64,000 nucleotides of DNA from Pyricularia pennisetigena (lineage: Eukaryota > Ascomycota > Sordariomycetes > Magnaporthales > Pyriculariaceae): contig NW_021940922.1 of assembly GCF_004337985.1 (NCBI RefSeq), positions 1,147,382 to 1,211,381 on the forward strand. Direction: 5' to 3'. Under the pieces are notes generated by a model. It had not been told where the DNA came from. It saw nothing but the letters and a program-made list of their open reading frames with translations, and did no database searches. The position numbers and the translations under genes are program-made. This document shows, in pieces, positions 33,621 to 45,199 of this stretch. Numbering within the stretch: position 1 is the first letter of the stretch; each line of letters opens with the position of its first letter.

Positions 33621-35118
33621 TAGTCTCAGTGCTCAGACTAGAACCCCCTGCTTCGTAGTGGGGACCGAGCGCTCCATGTACCTTTCAGCCACATGGCTTT
33701 TCGGCCAATTTGGTTGGCCGAAAAGATCACGCTCGTTCTAGTCTGAGGACAACTTGTCGCATTTGGCCGTTTATAGCGGGTATACACACTGCATACGCAT
33801 TATAATGGCAACAAGAATAGTGCAACCACAGTATGCAATAAAATATTCGAATATAAGATTAAATGAAAGTTAACAAAACTTGATTAATATTTTTATATCA
33901 ACTGATAATTTATTGAAAAATTGAATAATTTACGCAAATATTGGTAAAATTGAAAGAGACTTCAATTTGTCCATTTTTCATAAGTTTGTAGATAAACATC
34001 ATTTTACTTTTTGTCCAAATTTCATTTCATTGAATAAAGCAGAAAATAGAAAAATAACACAAATTTAGCATTTTTCAATATAGCACAATATTGAAAGCGG
34101 GTACTTCAAATCGGACTTGACATGGACGTTGGTTTATCTACGTATCCCGAGCCCCAAAGGTTTGGTTCAATTATTGTTAAAATTGGTAAAAATATAAACG
34201 CGTTTCGATTGTAAATTTTATACAAAATTGTATATACTTTACCTATGCGCTTATTTAACGGTTTATGAAATTAGATATATATACCAAATTAAAGCAGTAT
34301 AGAGTATATTCGTATGCTACCCCCCACGTGCGAGAACCTTAAAATTTAGTTGCAAAACAGACATTAAATAAATTGATTAAATAAAGCAAAAAATAGATAA
34401 ATAACACACATTTAGCACTTTTTTATATAAACAAATGATGAAAACCCGTATAAAAAGTTTTTGCTTTAGCGTGGACGTTTGTTTATATACGTCATCCGAT
34501 CCCTGCAACTTTGGTTTTATTATCGTTAAAATTGGTAAAAATGCAAAGGCGTTTCGATTGTAAATTATACAGAAGAATATTTATACTTTGCCTATCCGCC
34601 TATTTAACGATTTATATAATCCGGTGTATAAACCAGAGTCTAATAAAACGTTAAATGTACGTATACGACCCTCCACGTGCAGAAATTGAAAAGTTTGGTC
34701 GAAAAACAAAAATAATATAAAAGATAATCCAAAATTTACAAATTATCGAAAAAAACAGCACCGCCATGAACGGATGAAGGGCGGGCCATATCCAACTTTT
34801 GATTGGCGTGCCGGGTGCAAAAGAATTTGGATTCATGAAAAAGGCCTACCAATTCCCATTTTCAACGATGTTTTCTTTTTTCAATATCTTGCGTGGTTGT
34901 GGAATAATAAGGGAGTGTCGGTCGCAAAAATGGCAAAAATACCGCCATGAACGGCGAAAATCGACAAGTTGTCCTCAAACCTAAACCAAAGAACGTTCTG
35001 GTTCAGAGCGCGTTCTTTTCGGCCAATGTAATTGGTCGAAAACCCATGTGGCTGAAAGGTACATGGGGCGCTCGGTCCCCAATGCGAAGCAGGGGGGTCT
35101 AGTCTGAGCACTGAGACT
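33621..35118. mobile_element. MULE-like element 4 with B termini at both ends
   Basis: A B terminus begins at 33621 and an inverted B terminus ends at about 35118 (...gcactgagact). The interior has the two tandem internal blocks (about 34080-34340 and 34430-34690) with CCACGTGCG and CCACGTGCA. An A-type subterminal segment near 34990 ('ccaaagaacgttctggttcag') is joined directly to the B end, so the copy looks rearranged. No TSD was found. Confidence 0.65.
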
Positions 35119-35474
35119 CAGGTATCGCACTTGTTAATTCATTTAACGATTTTAAAACCTGAAATTACAACCACAATCGATTTTATAATATTGTTTTTTT
35201 TTTCAAATAATCAAAGCCGCGACGCGTTGTTCAACTTTATATATATATATAAAAGAAATCATGTTAATCGCCATTATAACGAAACATCTTACTGAACCCC
35301 AACGAGCACGCGTTCGTACTTTCATATAACGCCGGGTCGGGGTTCCACACACTTGCAAAGTCGCCACCACTGTTCAGTGGTGGTGATTTTTACCCCTACC
35401 ACGAAGTATGCAAAGCCTCAATTAAGCCACGCTCAGTTGTGAAGTTCTGTGCTCCAGGGATGAGCCTTGAGGCT
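35119..35474 (-). repeat. Tc1-type end (inverted copy 3) plus an A-terminus fragment
   Basis: 35120-35410 is an inverted relative of 10735-10970 (shared 'atcgccattataacgaaa', 'ggtggtgatttt'). 35407-35474 resembles the inverted A terminus (gcaaagcctcaattaagcc...gagccttgaggcta). Together they form the left border of the P450 island. Confidence 0.5.
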
Positions 35475-36121
35475 AGGCTAAACCTGTTTTCGGGTTTTGG
35501 CAGGCCTTAGTGCCAATAGACTTACTTGTGTGCCACATTTACCCGGGCCATAGCATATAATATATTACGTGCTTCATTAGGACCTTGAGCGGTTTCCCCT
35601 GTTGGATATCGATTTGAAATTCAAGACGTGTTTGTTTTTATCACAGCCCAATAAATTTCGGAGTACCTTGGTGTACTCTGGGTGCAAAGATGCCTTCACC
35701 CTGAGCAAAAGTGGCATAAATCACGTGGTAGATGCTGTGGATGCAGTGGCCCATATTTGTCGAGATTACAAATGTAATATATAAAATCCTCTGTGAGCTG
35801 TGCGGTTGCAGTTTAAGCTTTCCATAAAGTCTTGCCGAAACCCAGTCAATCTTCCCTATGGTAAGGTATACCTTCCGGGGCTCTGTGGGCCCTTGGAAGA
35901 CTACTACGGCCCAAAGGCTTGTTTATGCGTAGCTTCCATCACGCCCTTAACTTTCAGCAGTATTCACCTTACTTACTGACATGGCATGCGAGTCGGCCGA
36001 GGTCGCATTCCGAAAAGTCCGGGGCAGGTTGATGGTAAACCTGTTTTAAAAACTATAAGTCCCCCACCTAGTTTTTATACTCTTTTCGGGCCCCGTTTCC
36101 ACACAACCAGCTACCGCCACC
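35475..36121. other. Non-repeat flank downstream of the P450 pair
   Basis: GC-balanced, not RIP-like. It starts with the 34-base inverted match to the minisatellite at 13121. The longest frames (35602-35784 + and 35986-36180 +) show no family and may be chance. It probably contains the 3' untranslated region of the first P450 gene. Confidence 0.4.
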
Positions 36122-38082
36122 TTAAAAAGCCAGCGAGTCGAGCTCCAGCTCCTCTTTTCTACGACGAACCAAGAGCTTGATATCGGGATTGAGGTTGAAA
36201 TTAATTCCGTGTGCGGCGGGACCTATATTCTCGCTGCCCGGGGCAAGCTTCCAGTCGTATTTGAGGAGAATATGCGCCAAGGCGATTTTTAGCTCCACGG
36301 CTGCGAAGAATCGACCGGGACAGGCGTGGACGCCATGGCCAAAAGCAAAGTGATTGGCACTGACGCTGACCAGGTGCGATTTGGCCTCCTCTCCTGGTGT
36401 TTTGCGCATCTCGATGAAGCGGTAGGGGTTGTAGCGGTGCGGTTCCGGCCAAATATTTTCGTCCTCCATGCGAATGGCGTCCACTGCGACATTGGTCCCC
36501 TTTCTGATGACGAAGCCGTCGCTCAGCGTGACGTTTTGAAGGGCTTTTCTTTGGAAAAATGCTATGCCGGGGACCAGTTAGAAGATGTGCCAATTTCGCC
36601 GTGGGTTATTTATTCTTCTAAGAGCTTTGACCCCTGATTTTATAAATGGGCATCTTGTTCTTTTTTTCTTTGGAGAAAATGGTCGCTTTCCAACTTACTG
36701 TTAAAAATTGGTCTTACCCTCTGGGTTTCTTTAAAACAGCCATCCATCAATACCAGCTTCTGGAACGCCGCCTTGTTTAGACCGTCTGTACCCAGCACAT
36801 TGATAACCTCCTGACGCAAAGGATCAAAAAGCTCCGGTTGCCTCGCAATGTCGACTATGGTTTGGCCCAAGAGGTCCGAAGTGGTGTGTACGGCTAAGAG
36901 GGAGAGAGAAATCTGCTCAACTGCCGGGTCGACCTTTCTACTTTGAACTTCCTTTTTATACCATTCGATTGAATCGTTGTATGGGTTCTTTTCACCCTGA
37001 GCCTCGGCCTCCTTGATAACCGCGGCCCGTTGGTCTAGATACGGCTTTAATATGTCCCGGCAGTTCTGAAGCAGCTGGCGGTTTTTCAACGCTCGTGGGT
37101 GAAATTGGTTTACGATGCGTCGAAGGAACTTTGGACACACCCCGAGGAGAAACCCAAAATGGAAAATGTTGACGACGTATTCAGAAGATGCCTTGATCCA
37201 ATCCGTATCTTTGCAAAGTTCCTCCATAAAGATTCGGGAGGACATACGGGAAACGATCATCGTGACGCTGGCAGGGGTTATTTCAGTCCAGTCTGCGAGG
37301 TTGCCATGTCTCTTTTTAGCGTGATCGCTCAGCTCCTCAAGGGTTGTGCGACGTACCCTTTGATTCAGCAAACACATCCTTCAGAGCTTTGGTAGCCTCA
37401 AGTGATAACGGCTTCGTCAAGGTCGCTATAACCTCGTCACCGGTGTGTCAGTTAATGCCCTGTGTTCTTGTGTTCGTGGATGCGGAAGTCAAAAATTCAC
37501 CGGCAACTTACAAAGGGCTCTCGTCAGATATTGGTTAATAATATGAGGCAATTCCTTGGGCGCGCTAAGTGGTTCAAAGCCTGGAAGATAATTATGAACA
37601 TACTGGACCCCATCCCATAGTAAGCCCACTGAATTAATAAGAGAATAAGAAGAAGACTACAGGCTACTGTATCACAAAGATTGCAAGACAGCCTGAGTTA
37701 TTTTACTTACATCTCCAGCTGCAGCCGTGAAATCAAGGTTTCGTTCACTTCTCACCTCGGCCACGTATTTGTGCGGGAGGACGAGGACGGGGCCGTGCTC
37801 CGTATTGAGTTTGTAAGGCTTATCTCCGAATCGTTTTGCACCTTCTTTCAACGTTTCTCGAGGCTGAAAAAAGAATTTGTAGCGTGGCTTAAATGCCATC
37901 AAATCGATAAACCCTTTTGGGTTTAACCAAGGTACGTTTGGATAATTGTCCCGCGAGTTGTATGCGGCAATGGTCAATACCAAGGCCGTGACAATGTACG
38001 GAGCATACCATGCCGACGTCATAGTGCCGAGCCCCTGGAGAATTCCCGCCTGGGAGATGTTGGCTACTGGGTTGGCCGCCAT
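36122..38082 (-). CDS. Cytochrome P450 monooxygenase 1 (539 aa, 5 exons)
   Basis: Haem-thiolate monooxygenase, probably ER-anchored. Exons I can join with consistent phase: 38082-37711, 37656-37512, 37425-37357, 37292-36699, 36561-36122 (GT-AG introns of 54, 86, 64 and 137 nt; 1620 nt in total). A hydrophobic anchor lies at about residues 26-44 ('APYIVTALVLTIAAYN'), followed by a Pro-containing hinge 'PWLNPKG'. The I-helix oxygen-binding motif is 'AVHTTSD' (329-335), the K-helix ExxR is E384-R387, and the haem loop is 'FGHGVHACPG' (467-476) with Cys474 as iron ligand. Length is normal for a fungal P450. ATG 38082 is chosen because the anchor follows it directly; an in-frame ATG 23 codons upstream exists. 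It has no stops and no RIP skew. General style is like the ent-kaurene-oxidase/indole-diterpene type of fungal P450s, but the substrate cannot be inferred. The 3'-most intron is absent from the paralogue at 39221-41106. Confidence 0.9.
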
Positions 38083-39220
38083 TGAGCAGTTGGGATGAAG
38101 AGGAAATGTAAAATGAAGCTGAAATCTTAATAACAGTGTACACGCTCGCAATCAAAAGCGAGAAATCCTTGAGGCATCCGTAAACCGGATGATTTTATCA
38201 ATTCTTATTTCTACAGATTGATGAAAGTATAACAGAGTGGCGGACGTCCCTACTTTACCTGAAGTACTTACTTGACTTGATTCCCCATGCATTCAATGTT
38301 TAGAGTTGAAAACCGACCCCTGTTTAATAAAGGAAATTTCTAAACATGATAATTTTGAAATGATTTTCTTTCTCCCGTTTGGGAGGGACCTTGATCTAGA
38401 TTTGCCGGCAAACTAATATACACAGTACGAAGTATTGGGTTGAGTTGACGGTTAATGCAAAATCCCAGCTTCCAGACACGGAAGCTGTGACGGCTAATCC
38501 TAGCAAGATTAAGGTTTGGATCCCGTCGTGGCCGGCAGGGAGATAGATGTGTTCTTAAACACCGAACTTACATGTTGCAAAGTTCAGAATTCATTGGCTG
38601 TCCTTGACCTTACAAACAGGGCAGAACCCTCCGGCCCCTGATAAGAAGATCCTCGTATAAGTCGTGCTTAGGTGGGTTCTGGGTTTTGTCTTTTGCCGAC
38701 AGCGATTTATCGTATCCACGTCGGTGTTTAAACAAAGCTGCGATACGCACTGCATATCTGCGAACAATTACACGCGTCAGACTTTACCCACTGCCGAGTT
38801 ACTTCTAGATAGCCGAGGTAATACATCCCCTTCCTCCCAACCACAAGACAAGTCATTTAACATAACTGCGGCCTTAATCAGAGGTTCAGACAAGGGTTAA
38901 AAACTTGCCCATTGCTAAATTTGACCTTTAGTAAATGTGGGCGTAGCGAACGTTACGAGGTGAAGGTTGAACTTGGTTGCTGCTCCGGCTCTCAACCGAG
39001 CATTCTGGAACTTGTTCACTTTTTTAGGATAAAATCAATGGTGGTCAGATGATGAAAAGGCATATATGCTCTTGAAGATTCTGCAAAGGCGCTAGTAAGG
39101 AAACGTGCCCCAGCTCAGGAATATAAATTAAATCCCAGCTTCTTGGTTTTTATTCCGATAGAAAGACTATCGGGAAAAAGCCCTTATTTCTTTCCAAATA
39201 GCAAGCATTGCTTTGTCGCT
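38083..39220. other. Intergenic region between the two P450 genes
   Basis: 1138 bp of GC-balanced sequence between the stop of the upstream P450 and the start of the downstream one. It should hold the terminator of one gene and the promoter of the other. The ORF 38664-38900 (+) has no recognisable features. No RNA gene or repeat was recognised. Confidence 0.5.
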
Positions 39221-41106
39221 CTATTCCGCAGCTTCAAACACCAGCGAATCCAAATCAATCTCCGCCTTGCGCGGTTTATATACAAGTTTAACCGCTGGAT
39301 TAACCAACGTATCGAGACCCGCATCGATGGTGAATGGAGCCGTATTACTATCAGATATTTTCCAATCGTATTTGAGAAGCAAGTAACAAAATATAAGCTT
39401 GATCTCGTGGGCGACGAAAAAGCGGCCCGGGCATGCGTATTTGCCGTAGCCAAATGGTAGGTGATCGGCGGTGGCCGACACTAGCTGCGAGATGTTTTCA
39501 CCGCCAGGCTTTTGCCGAGCCTCAAAAAACCGGTAGGGGTTAAACTCTCTCGGGTTTTCGAACCTGGCCGGGTCCCAAACCCTGCTGGCGTCGACGCTGA
39601 CGACTTCACCCTTGCGAAGCACGTACCCGCCCTCGAGCTCGGTGTCTTCTGTTACCATCCGCTGCATGGAATTCGCCTGGACGGGCTTAAGCCTTTGTGC
39701 TTCTTTAATGGCGCTATCGAGTAGTTTGAGAGACGCGAGGGACATTTTTTTCCACCCGTTGACGGGCAGCGTCTCCAATATTTCCTTCCTTAGCGCCTCG
39801 ATGTGATATGGGTTGGCGGCCAGCTGTATCAGGGTGTAGGTGAACAGATCCGCCGTGGTGTGGATGGCCGCGGTCGACAAAACCAGCTGTACGCCCGTTG
39901 TTTTGCACGTGGGGTCGCCTTTCGCTTCCATGTCGACCCATTCGATAACGTCGTTATAAACTGGCGGTTCCAGCCCTTTGGCCGCGCATTCCTTCCGCTC
40001 CCTGCGTCGGCTTTCAACGACCGGTTCCACAATGTTGCACGCGCGGGCGTACAAGGCGCGGAACTCCTTGCCGGGCTTGCCGGTCCAAAATATAACCGAC
40101 CTCAGCCAACTGGGGAAACAGCGCACTGACATCAAAATCCCAAAGGACACCATGGCGTTTTTGATGGTTACGTCGAGCCACTCCTCGTTCCGACAGATCT
40201 GGGATCCGAGGAAAACGCGGGAAGAGACGCGGGCGACAATTTGTGTGGTTTTCTCATAAATTATCACCTCGGTCCAGTCTTTTTCCCAACACCAACAAGT
40301 TTTGGAGGGGCTTTTGGTCAGCGGCGTCGATAGCATTTCAATTACGGTCTTCCCCGGGTAGAGATGAAGATAGATAGAATATACCGGGATTGTTGCCCAA
40401 AACTTTGTCAATAGCAAAGGCGGCTTCCAAGGCCATCGGCCCCGTAACGCTATCTTTGGAAACGACGTTGAGTTAGTAAAGCTTGCAAACCACGGTGAAC
40501 AACTGCAACACATGGTTTACTACTTACTAAGGCGCTTTGTCAAATGTTTCATAACAACCTTTTGTACGATCTCGTTCGGGTGGTCGAGCAACCAGAAAAC
40601 ATCTCTGCCCGGGCAGCCAGCCGGCAGAGCCTATCAAATTGGTTTTAGCCATGTTAAGGATTGCATTATTTGGGGAGGTCAGCTCTTTAAAACGGTATCG
40701 TGCGACCCAGTCGACTTACATAGGCAAAGGCTTTGCGGAAATTCAACGTCGGCAGGCTTTTAACCTCATTTGCCCGATCAGGAGGCAAAATAGTGACCGG
40801 ACCGACGTTGCTTAAAAGCTTGAAAGGCTGCCCTGGAAAACGTTTTTTACCTTCCTGGAAAAGACCCATACCAATGGCCATAAACTCAACATTTTTTGTA
40901 AGGCTTAATTCGAACAGGCCCCGTGGGTTAAGTAGAGGGATTTTGCCATCTTTGCGACTGCTGATAGAATAGCTGGCGATCACGGGCACCAGCACAAGAG
41001 CAACCAGAGTTAACGCAATTTTTGAGCGCTCAAATTGATACGATGCCAGTCCGTCCATGAGCTGGCCCTGAAGCCAAGTCGGGTCGGCATTCACAATACT
41101 GACCAT
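39221..41106 (-). CDS. Cytochrome P450 monooxygenase 2 (538 aa, 4 exons)
   Basis: Paralogue of the P450 at 36122-38082, same strand, just upstream. Phase-consistent exons: 41106-40720, 40630-40528, 40453-40385, 40278-39221 (introns 89, 74 and 106 nt; 1617 nt in total). A membrane anchor lies at about residues 30-48 ('IALTLVALVLVPVIASYSI'), then 'LLNPRG'. The I-helix is 'AIHTTAD' (324-330), ExxR is E379-R382, and the haem loop is 'FGYGKYACPG' (462-471) with Cys469. The C-terminal 'IDLDSLVFEAAE' resembles 'LELDSLAF' of the neighbour. The third exon is 69 nt in both genes and the first three introns sit at the same aligned places and phases (0, 1, 1). The neighbour's fourth intron is missing here. 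There is no sign of RIP. The two proteins share motifs but are clearly diverged, so the duplication is not recent. Substrate unknown. Confidence 0.9.
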
Positions 41107-41370
41107 AGCTTGTATTGCTATTCTTAGTGGTGCTGATCTGGAGATGTTAAAAGTGTTCCCTGTTGGAGGTGGTGCGGATTGGATATTAGCGGTGTGGTGT
41201 GGCGAGATTTCACAGGGGTCCGGTCGAATAAACTGTGGAAAATAAAAATGGACGATAGTTACGATGGGGAACCAGCTAATATGTTTGTTTTTCCGGCTAG
41301 TGTGGTTGAAAACGACACCGAGTCAGACGAGGTTCAGATAAACCCCGACAAAACAAACTCAATTTTACGT
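41107..41370. promoter_or_regulatory. Upstream region of P450 gene 2, cut short by a transposon end
   Basis: Only 264 bp separate the P450 start codon from a MULE-like B terminus, so this is all the non-repeat promoter sequence left. A plus-strand frame (41179-41391, with 'MDDSYDGEPANMFVFPA') runs into the transposon and is probably a fragment or chance. No clear TATA element was seen. Confidence 0.45.
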
Positions 41371-41745
41371 TGGTCTCAGTGCTCAGACTAGACCCCTGCG
41401 GGGTCCGAGCGCTCCATGTACCTTTTAGCCACATGGCTTTTCGACCAATTGCATTGGCCGAAAAGATCGCACTCGTTCTAGTCTGAGGACAACTGGTCGC
41501 ATTTCGCCGTTCATAGCTAGTCTCAGTGCTCAGACTAGACCCCCCTGCTTCGCAGTGGGGACCGAGCGCTCCATATACCTTTTAGCCACATGGCTTTTCG
41601 ACCAATTACATTGGCCGAAAAAATCGCGCTCGTTCTAGTTTAAAAACATTTTGTCGCATTTCGCCGTTTATAGCGGTACCACCAACAAAACACCCAATAC
41701 TGCGATATCGCCAACCACCATTCCCCCCGATACACAAAAAAATGA
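41371..41745. mobile_element. Two tandem MULE-like B termini
   Basis: B termini start at 41371 (tggtctcagtgctcag) and again at 41518 (tagtctcagtgctcag), head to tail, 147 bp apart. The second runs into a little interior sequence (to about 41745). The second copy carries more C-to-T changes (tttaaaaacattttg near 41640 against the usual tctgaggacaacttg). It marks the right edge of the P450 island. Confidence 0.7.
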
Positions 41746-41749
41746 AAAA

Positions 41750-42910
41750 ATTTTACCATTATATTATATATTTACGCATATTAACTTTTATTCGATATAT
41801 TATTAAACCAAATAAAACCCGAATCCAATAATGGAAAATATATTTCCAATAATATTAATGAATATACCCGAAAAAATATTCCCATCCGCGCAACCTGCAA
41901 CCCAATATTTTACGTCCGATTTAACCCTATTACCTTAATCGATATCGCAATTACTTTCGTTTTTATCGTTATTCCAATTACTATCGCCCAATCCTATATT
42001 CGAAAATAAATAGGAATTTAAACCCTTTTTAATCGATTAAAAACAATTACCGAAAAAATCCAATTCCGAAACGGAAATAAACCCTAAAACCAAATTTATT
42101 CGCGATATTACCAAATTTTGGCGCAACCGTTACCGACGCACCAATTTTACGTAATTTATTCACGTTTAGGTAATAGCGGCAAATTTTTACGAAATTACCC
42201 GACCTGCCCTATCGCGAATATTTTTTTTAAAAAAATATTACGAAACCCTTAAATCCGAAAACGTTTACGCGCTAATAGGGTCGAATATCGTTTTAATAAT
42301 AAATTTTTTGCGCCTATTAAGGCCAACCTTTTACGTAAAAAATTGCAGCAATTAATATAATATTTACGTTTTTTCAACCGGTTTAAACCCACAAATTTCC
42401 AATTTTCGGGAATAAAGGATTATTCCGCCAAAAACGTAAACAATATAAATTGGTTTAAATAAACATTCGACACGTCCACCCAGGAAATCCCGTCCAAAAC
42501 GCCAATATTATATAAATTTATATTTTTATTATTATTGCATTCCCGGGGCCACCGCCCGTTTTATCCATCGTTACAAATTTCGAACGTGGTATACCTGGAA
42601 CCAAATACCTTTTTAAAAACCACAAACCCCCCAACGTTAAAAAGCCAACGCGTTATATTAATATTAGCGATTTTAACCCACGGATATTCCCCCCAAAAAA
42701 GCAATTATTTGCTACGCGCACTCGCATTATATTTTATAAATAATGGAGTTCCACGACGTATTGTAGATATATTATCCGGGTTTGGAATATGCTTATTTTA
42801 TTAAATTATTAAACGGTAAACCTAACAGCTTGTCGCCGTTGCCCGAGTACGTTATTAATAATATCCATATTTATATTTAGCTTTTACCGCGAATAGCAAT
42901 AATAATTTAT

Positions 42911-42963
<53 letters not shown>

Positions 42964-44950
42964 TAATATATGTATATATTAATATATGTATATATTAATA
43001 TATGTATATATTAATATATAAACAAATTTAAAAAGGATCGTTCGTAACCCAATATTATCTTTCGTATATAATAATTTCAACTTTTTGGACAAGGCATAGG
43101 ACTTTGGATATGGAAGACGTAACCGAATGCAAAATTTAACATCGTGTTTCCTTATATTAACGCCAGGATTTAAACGATATACGCAATCCCAATCGCACGC
43201 CACCGTACCTTTCCGCCAGAAATGGTTGCAAACGCCCGCCTTTTTACAATATCCGGACACCTATTACGAAAACGCCAAATATTATATAATGCACCAAATT
43301 TGTGGTTTTTTATTCCCCAACCGCCCACATACGCCTGAAACAATCCCACAATACCCTACCCTCGCACGAATTACATTGACTCTTTACTTTATTTATACCC
43401 CCGCTATTACCGAAAACGAAAGGGAATACGCAGGAATTATCCAAATCCACGAAATCCTTTTTAAACGTTTTTTAAACCTATTACCCGACCATTTCGATTA
43501 TTTTTCCGTCCTGTTCCTCGTTTATGGGGATTAAAAAACAACGTTATATATCCGTACTATTTAGGGAATTTATATCGAATTATTTTAACCTTTTAACAAA
43601 AAATAATGGATATTACCCGTACCAGCGTTTTTCTATATTGAATTCAATTTTATTAACCAGTTATTGTAATATTACGCCCCTATTATATCTATAAATATAA
43701 TAGGGTTGGGGAGATATAACCAGTTTTAAAAAAATAAAAAAAATTTTTTTCACGTTTTACGGTTTTTATAAAATGTATTCCGGTCCCGCATTTTGTGCAT
43801 TACAATTGCTATTTTAGTCCAAAACGGATTATTGGACAGGGATTAAATTTTTAAAAACGCCCTGGAAAAAGTTTTGACCGATATATTATATAATACATAT
43901 ATTTCCGTGGTAAACCGTGTTTACGACAGTATATTCGCTGGTTATATTAACGGTTTAATGGGTGATGGATTATGGGATATAAATCCTAAAATCAATATCG
44001 CTTTCCGCACGCAACGCCGCTATTTGCAAATGATCAACTTTTTATAGATAATAATAAACGCGTTCCACTAAGGAAATTACGGCGTATTGGAAACTATAAT
44101 ACCGCAATTGGTCCTATTTTTCTACGGTTGCAAAACAAAAAATTATGGCCTTAAAATGCTATATTTAACCTGGTTATTACAACCAAAGGTTACAGATTAA
44201 CCGCTACGCACCGGGATTATAAAATCAGCGTTCGTAAAATATACCACGGCCGGGAATGGATTTAAACCGGTAAACCTAGCAATTAAATATATTAATAGGG
44301 GTTTCGTTATAAACATTAAAAATAACCGCAATTCCACGCACGATTTGCGAAAAACATTCCTAAATTATGCAGCAATGGGGCCAATCGCAACTACGGTGCG
44401 CAAAATATTGGAAAACATCGCCCGTACACGCATTAACAACAAACACCACATAATGTTAACCAACTAAAATATAATCCACTATGCGTGTTTATTATTTTAA
44501 AATGGTTGGGGAAGCGAAAAGGCCGAAATATTACCCAATTTCGATTTCGACGGCCCTAATTTATCATACCTGGGTTTAAAAAAGCTAATGGGCGATAAAT
44601 TGGAGGCATTTAATTAAAAAGTCGTACGCCCTAATAGCGTATTATTTTAGGCGGATATTGAAAAAACAGGGGCAAATCCAAAGGAGGGATATAACCGGAT
44701 AGACGGTTTAAATAATAGTGGTATAATTAATACCGAAAGAGATTTGCTGTACGGAATATACGAAAAATCCGACGAAAAAGGCGCATAAAATTCAAAATAA
44801 TAAAAGGTAAATTACGTAAATTAAAACGGGTAAAGGCGAAAATCGTTCCATTATAAAAAAGAATTAAATGGACGAATAACGGTGACCTTACCCGCGAATA
44901 ACGGAGGTAAAACAGCGTCCGCAAAACCAGTAAATACAAACAAATAAATA
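41750..44950 (+). pseudogene. DUF6589-like protein relic, copy 1
   Basis: A long plus-strand coding relic. Readable pieces in order: 'KFWRNRYRRTNFT' and 'ENVYALIGSNIVLIINFL' (42110-42320), 'NAKYYIMHQICGFLFP' (43270-43320), 'YGD' followed by 'KTTLYIRTI' (43524-43560), 'PVPAFFYIEFNFI' (43620-43660), 'FYGCKTKNYGLKMLYLTWLL' (44120-44180), 'NIKNNRNSTHDLRKTFLN' (44310-44365) and 'RTRINNKHHIMLT' (44425-44463). This order (G-D-x-K-T, Pro-x-Pro-x-F-x-x-x-x-N, Lys-Asn-Tyr-x-x-E/K-M-L-Y-L, N-S-T-H-D-L) is what I know from fungal proteins annotated with domain DUF6589, a large repeat-associated family of unknown function. Many stops. A TA microsatellite interrupts it at about 42913-43018. A second copy lies at 57223-58698. 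Confidence 0.6.
42913..43018. repeat. TA microsatellite and 16-bp tandem repeat
   Basis: About 42 bases of (TA)n followed by four units of tattaatatatgtata. It interrupts the DUF6589-like relic and probably arose by slippage in the AT-rich sequence. Confidence 0.85.
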
Positions 44951-45199
44951 CCAATTGTAAATTTGGTTTAAAATAAAATGCGAAATATAACCTCCTCCAA
45001 AATCTTGCGCATAAATAACCCGTTTTTTATCCATTTTTTTTACCCAAATAAACCATATCCTCTATCCACCGCCAATTATAAATCCAGCAAAAAGGATCCT
45101 GGTAATAACCGTTGTTATAATACCCTATTAACCACGAATAATAAATCCATTAAACCGGATCCCAATAGTGATAATTGCTACAATATTATATATATAAAA

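Noticed and set aside
35986..36180. A small protein gene next to the P450 stop
   Set aside because: It overlaps the 3' end of the P450 on the other strand, with low-complexity Pro/Ala and no motif.
36326..36637. Plus-strand gene opposite the haem region of the first P450
   Set aside because: Shadow of the conserved P450 exon; no signal, domain or separate context.
37657..37710. Alternative acceptor at the first 'cag' before tgggc in intron 1 of P450 gene 1
   Set aside because: It would shift the frame out of the conserved segment 'VHNYLPGFEPL'. The upstream tag acceptor keeps the frame.
39803..40129. Plus-strand gene opposite the second P450
   Set aside because: It is antisense to the P450 exon, has no motif of its own, and is open only because the exon is GC-balanced.
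39221..40513. A separate 430-aa P450 starting at 40513
   Set aside because: The first part of that ORF is intron sequence. Phase-matched splicing with the exons upstream gives the full 538-aa protein with the membrane anchor.
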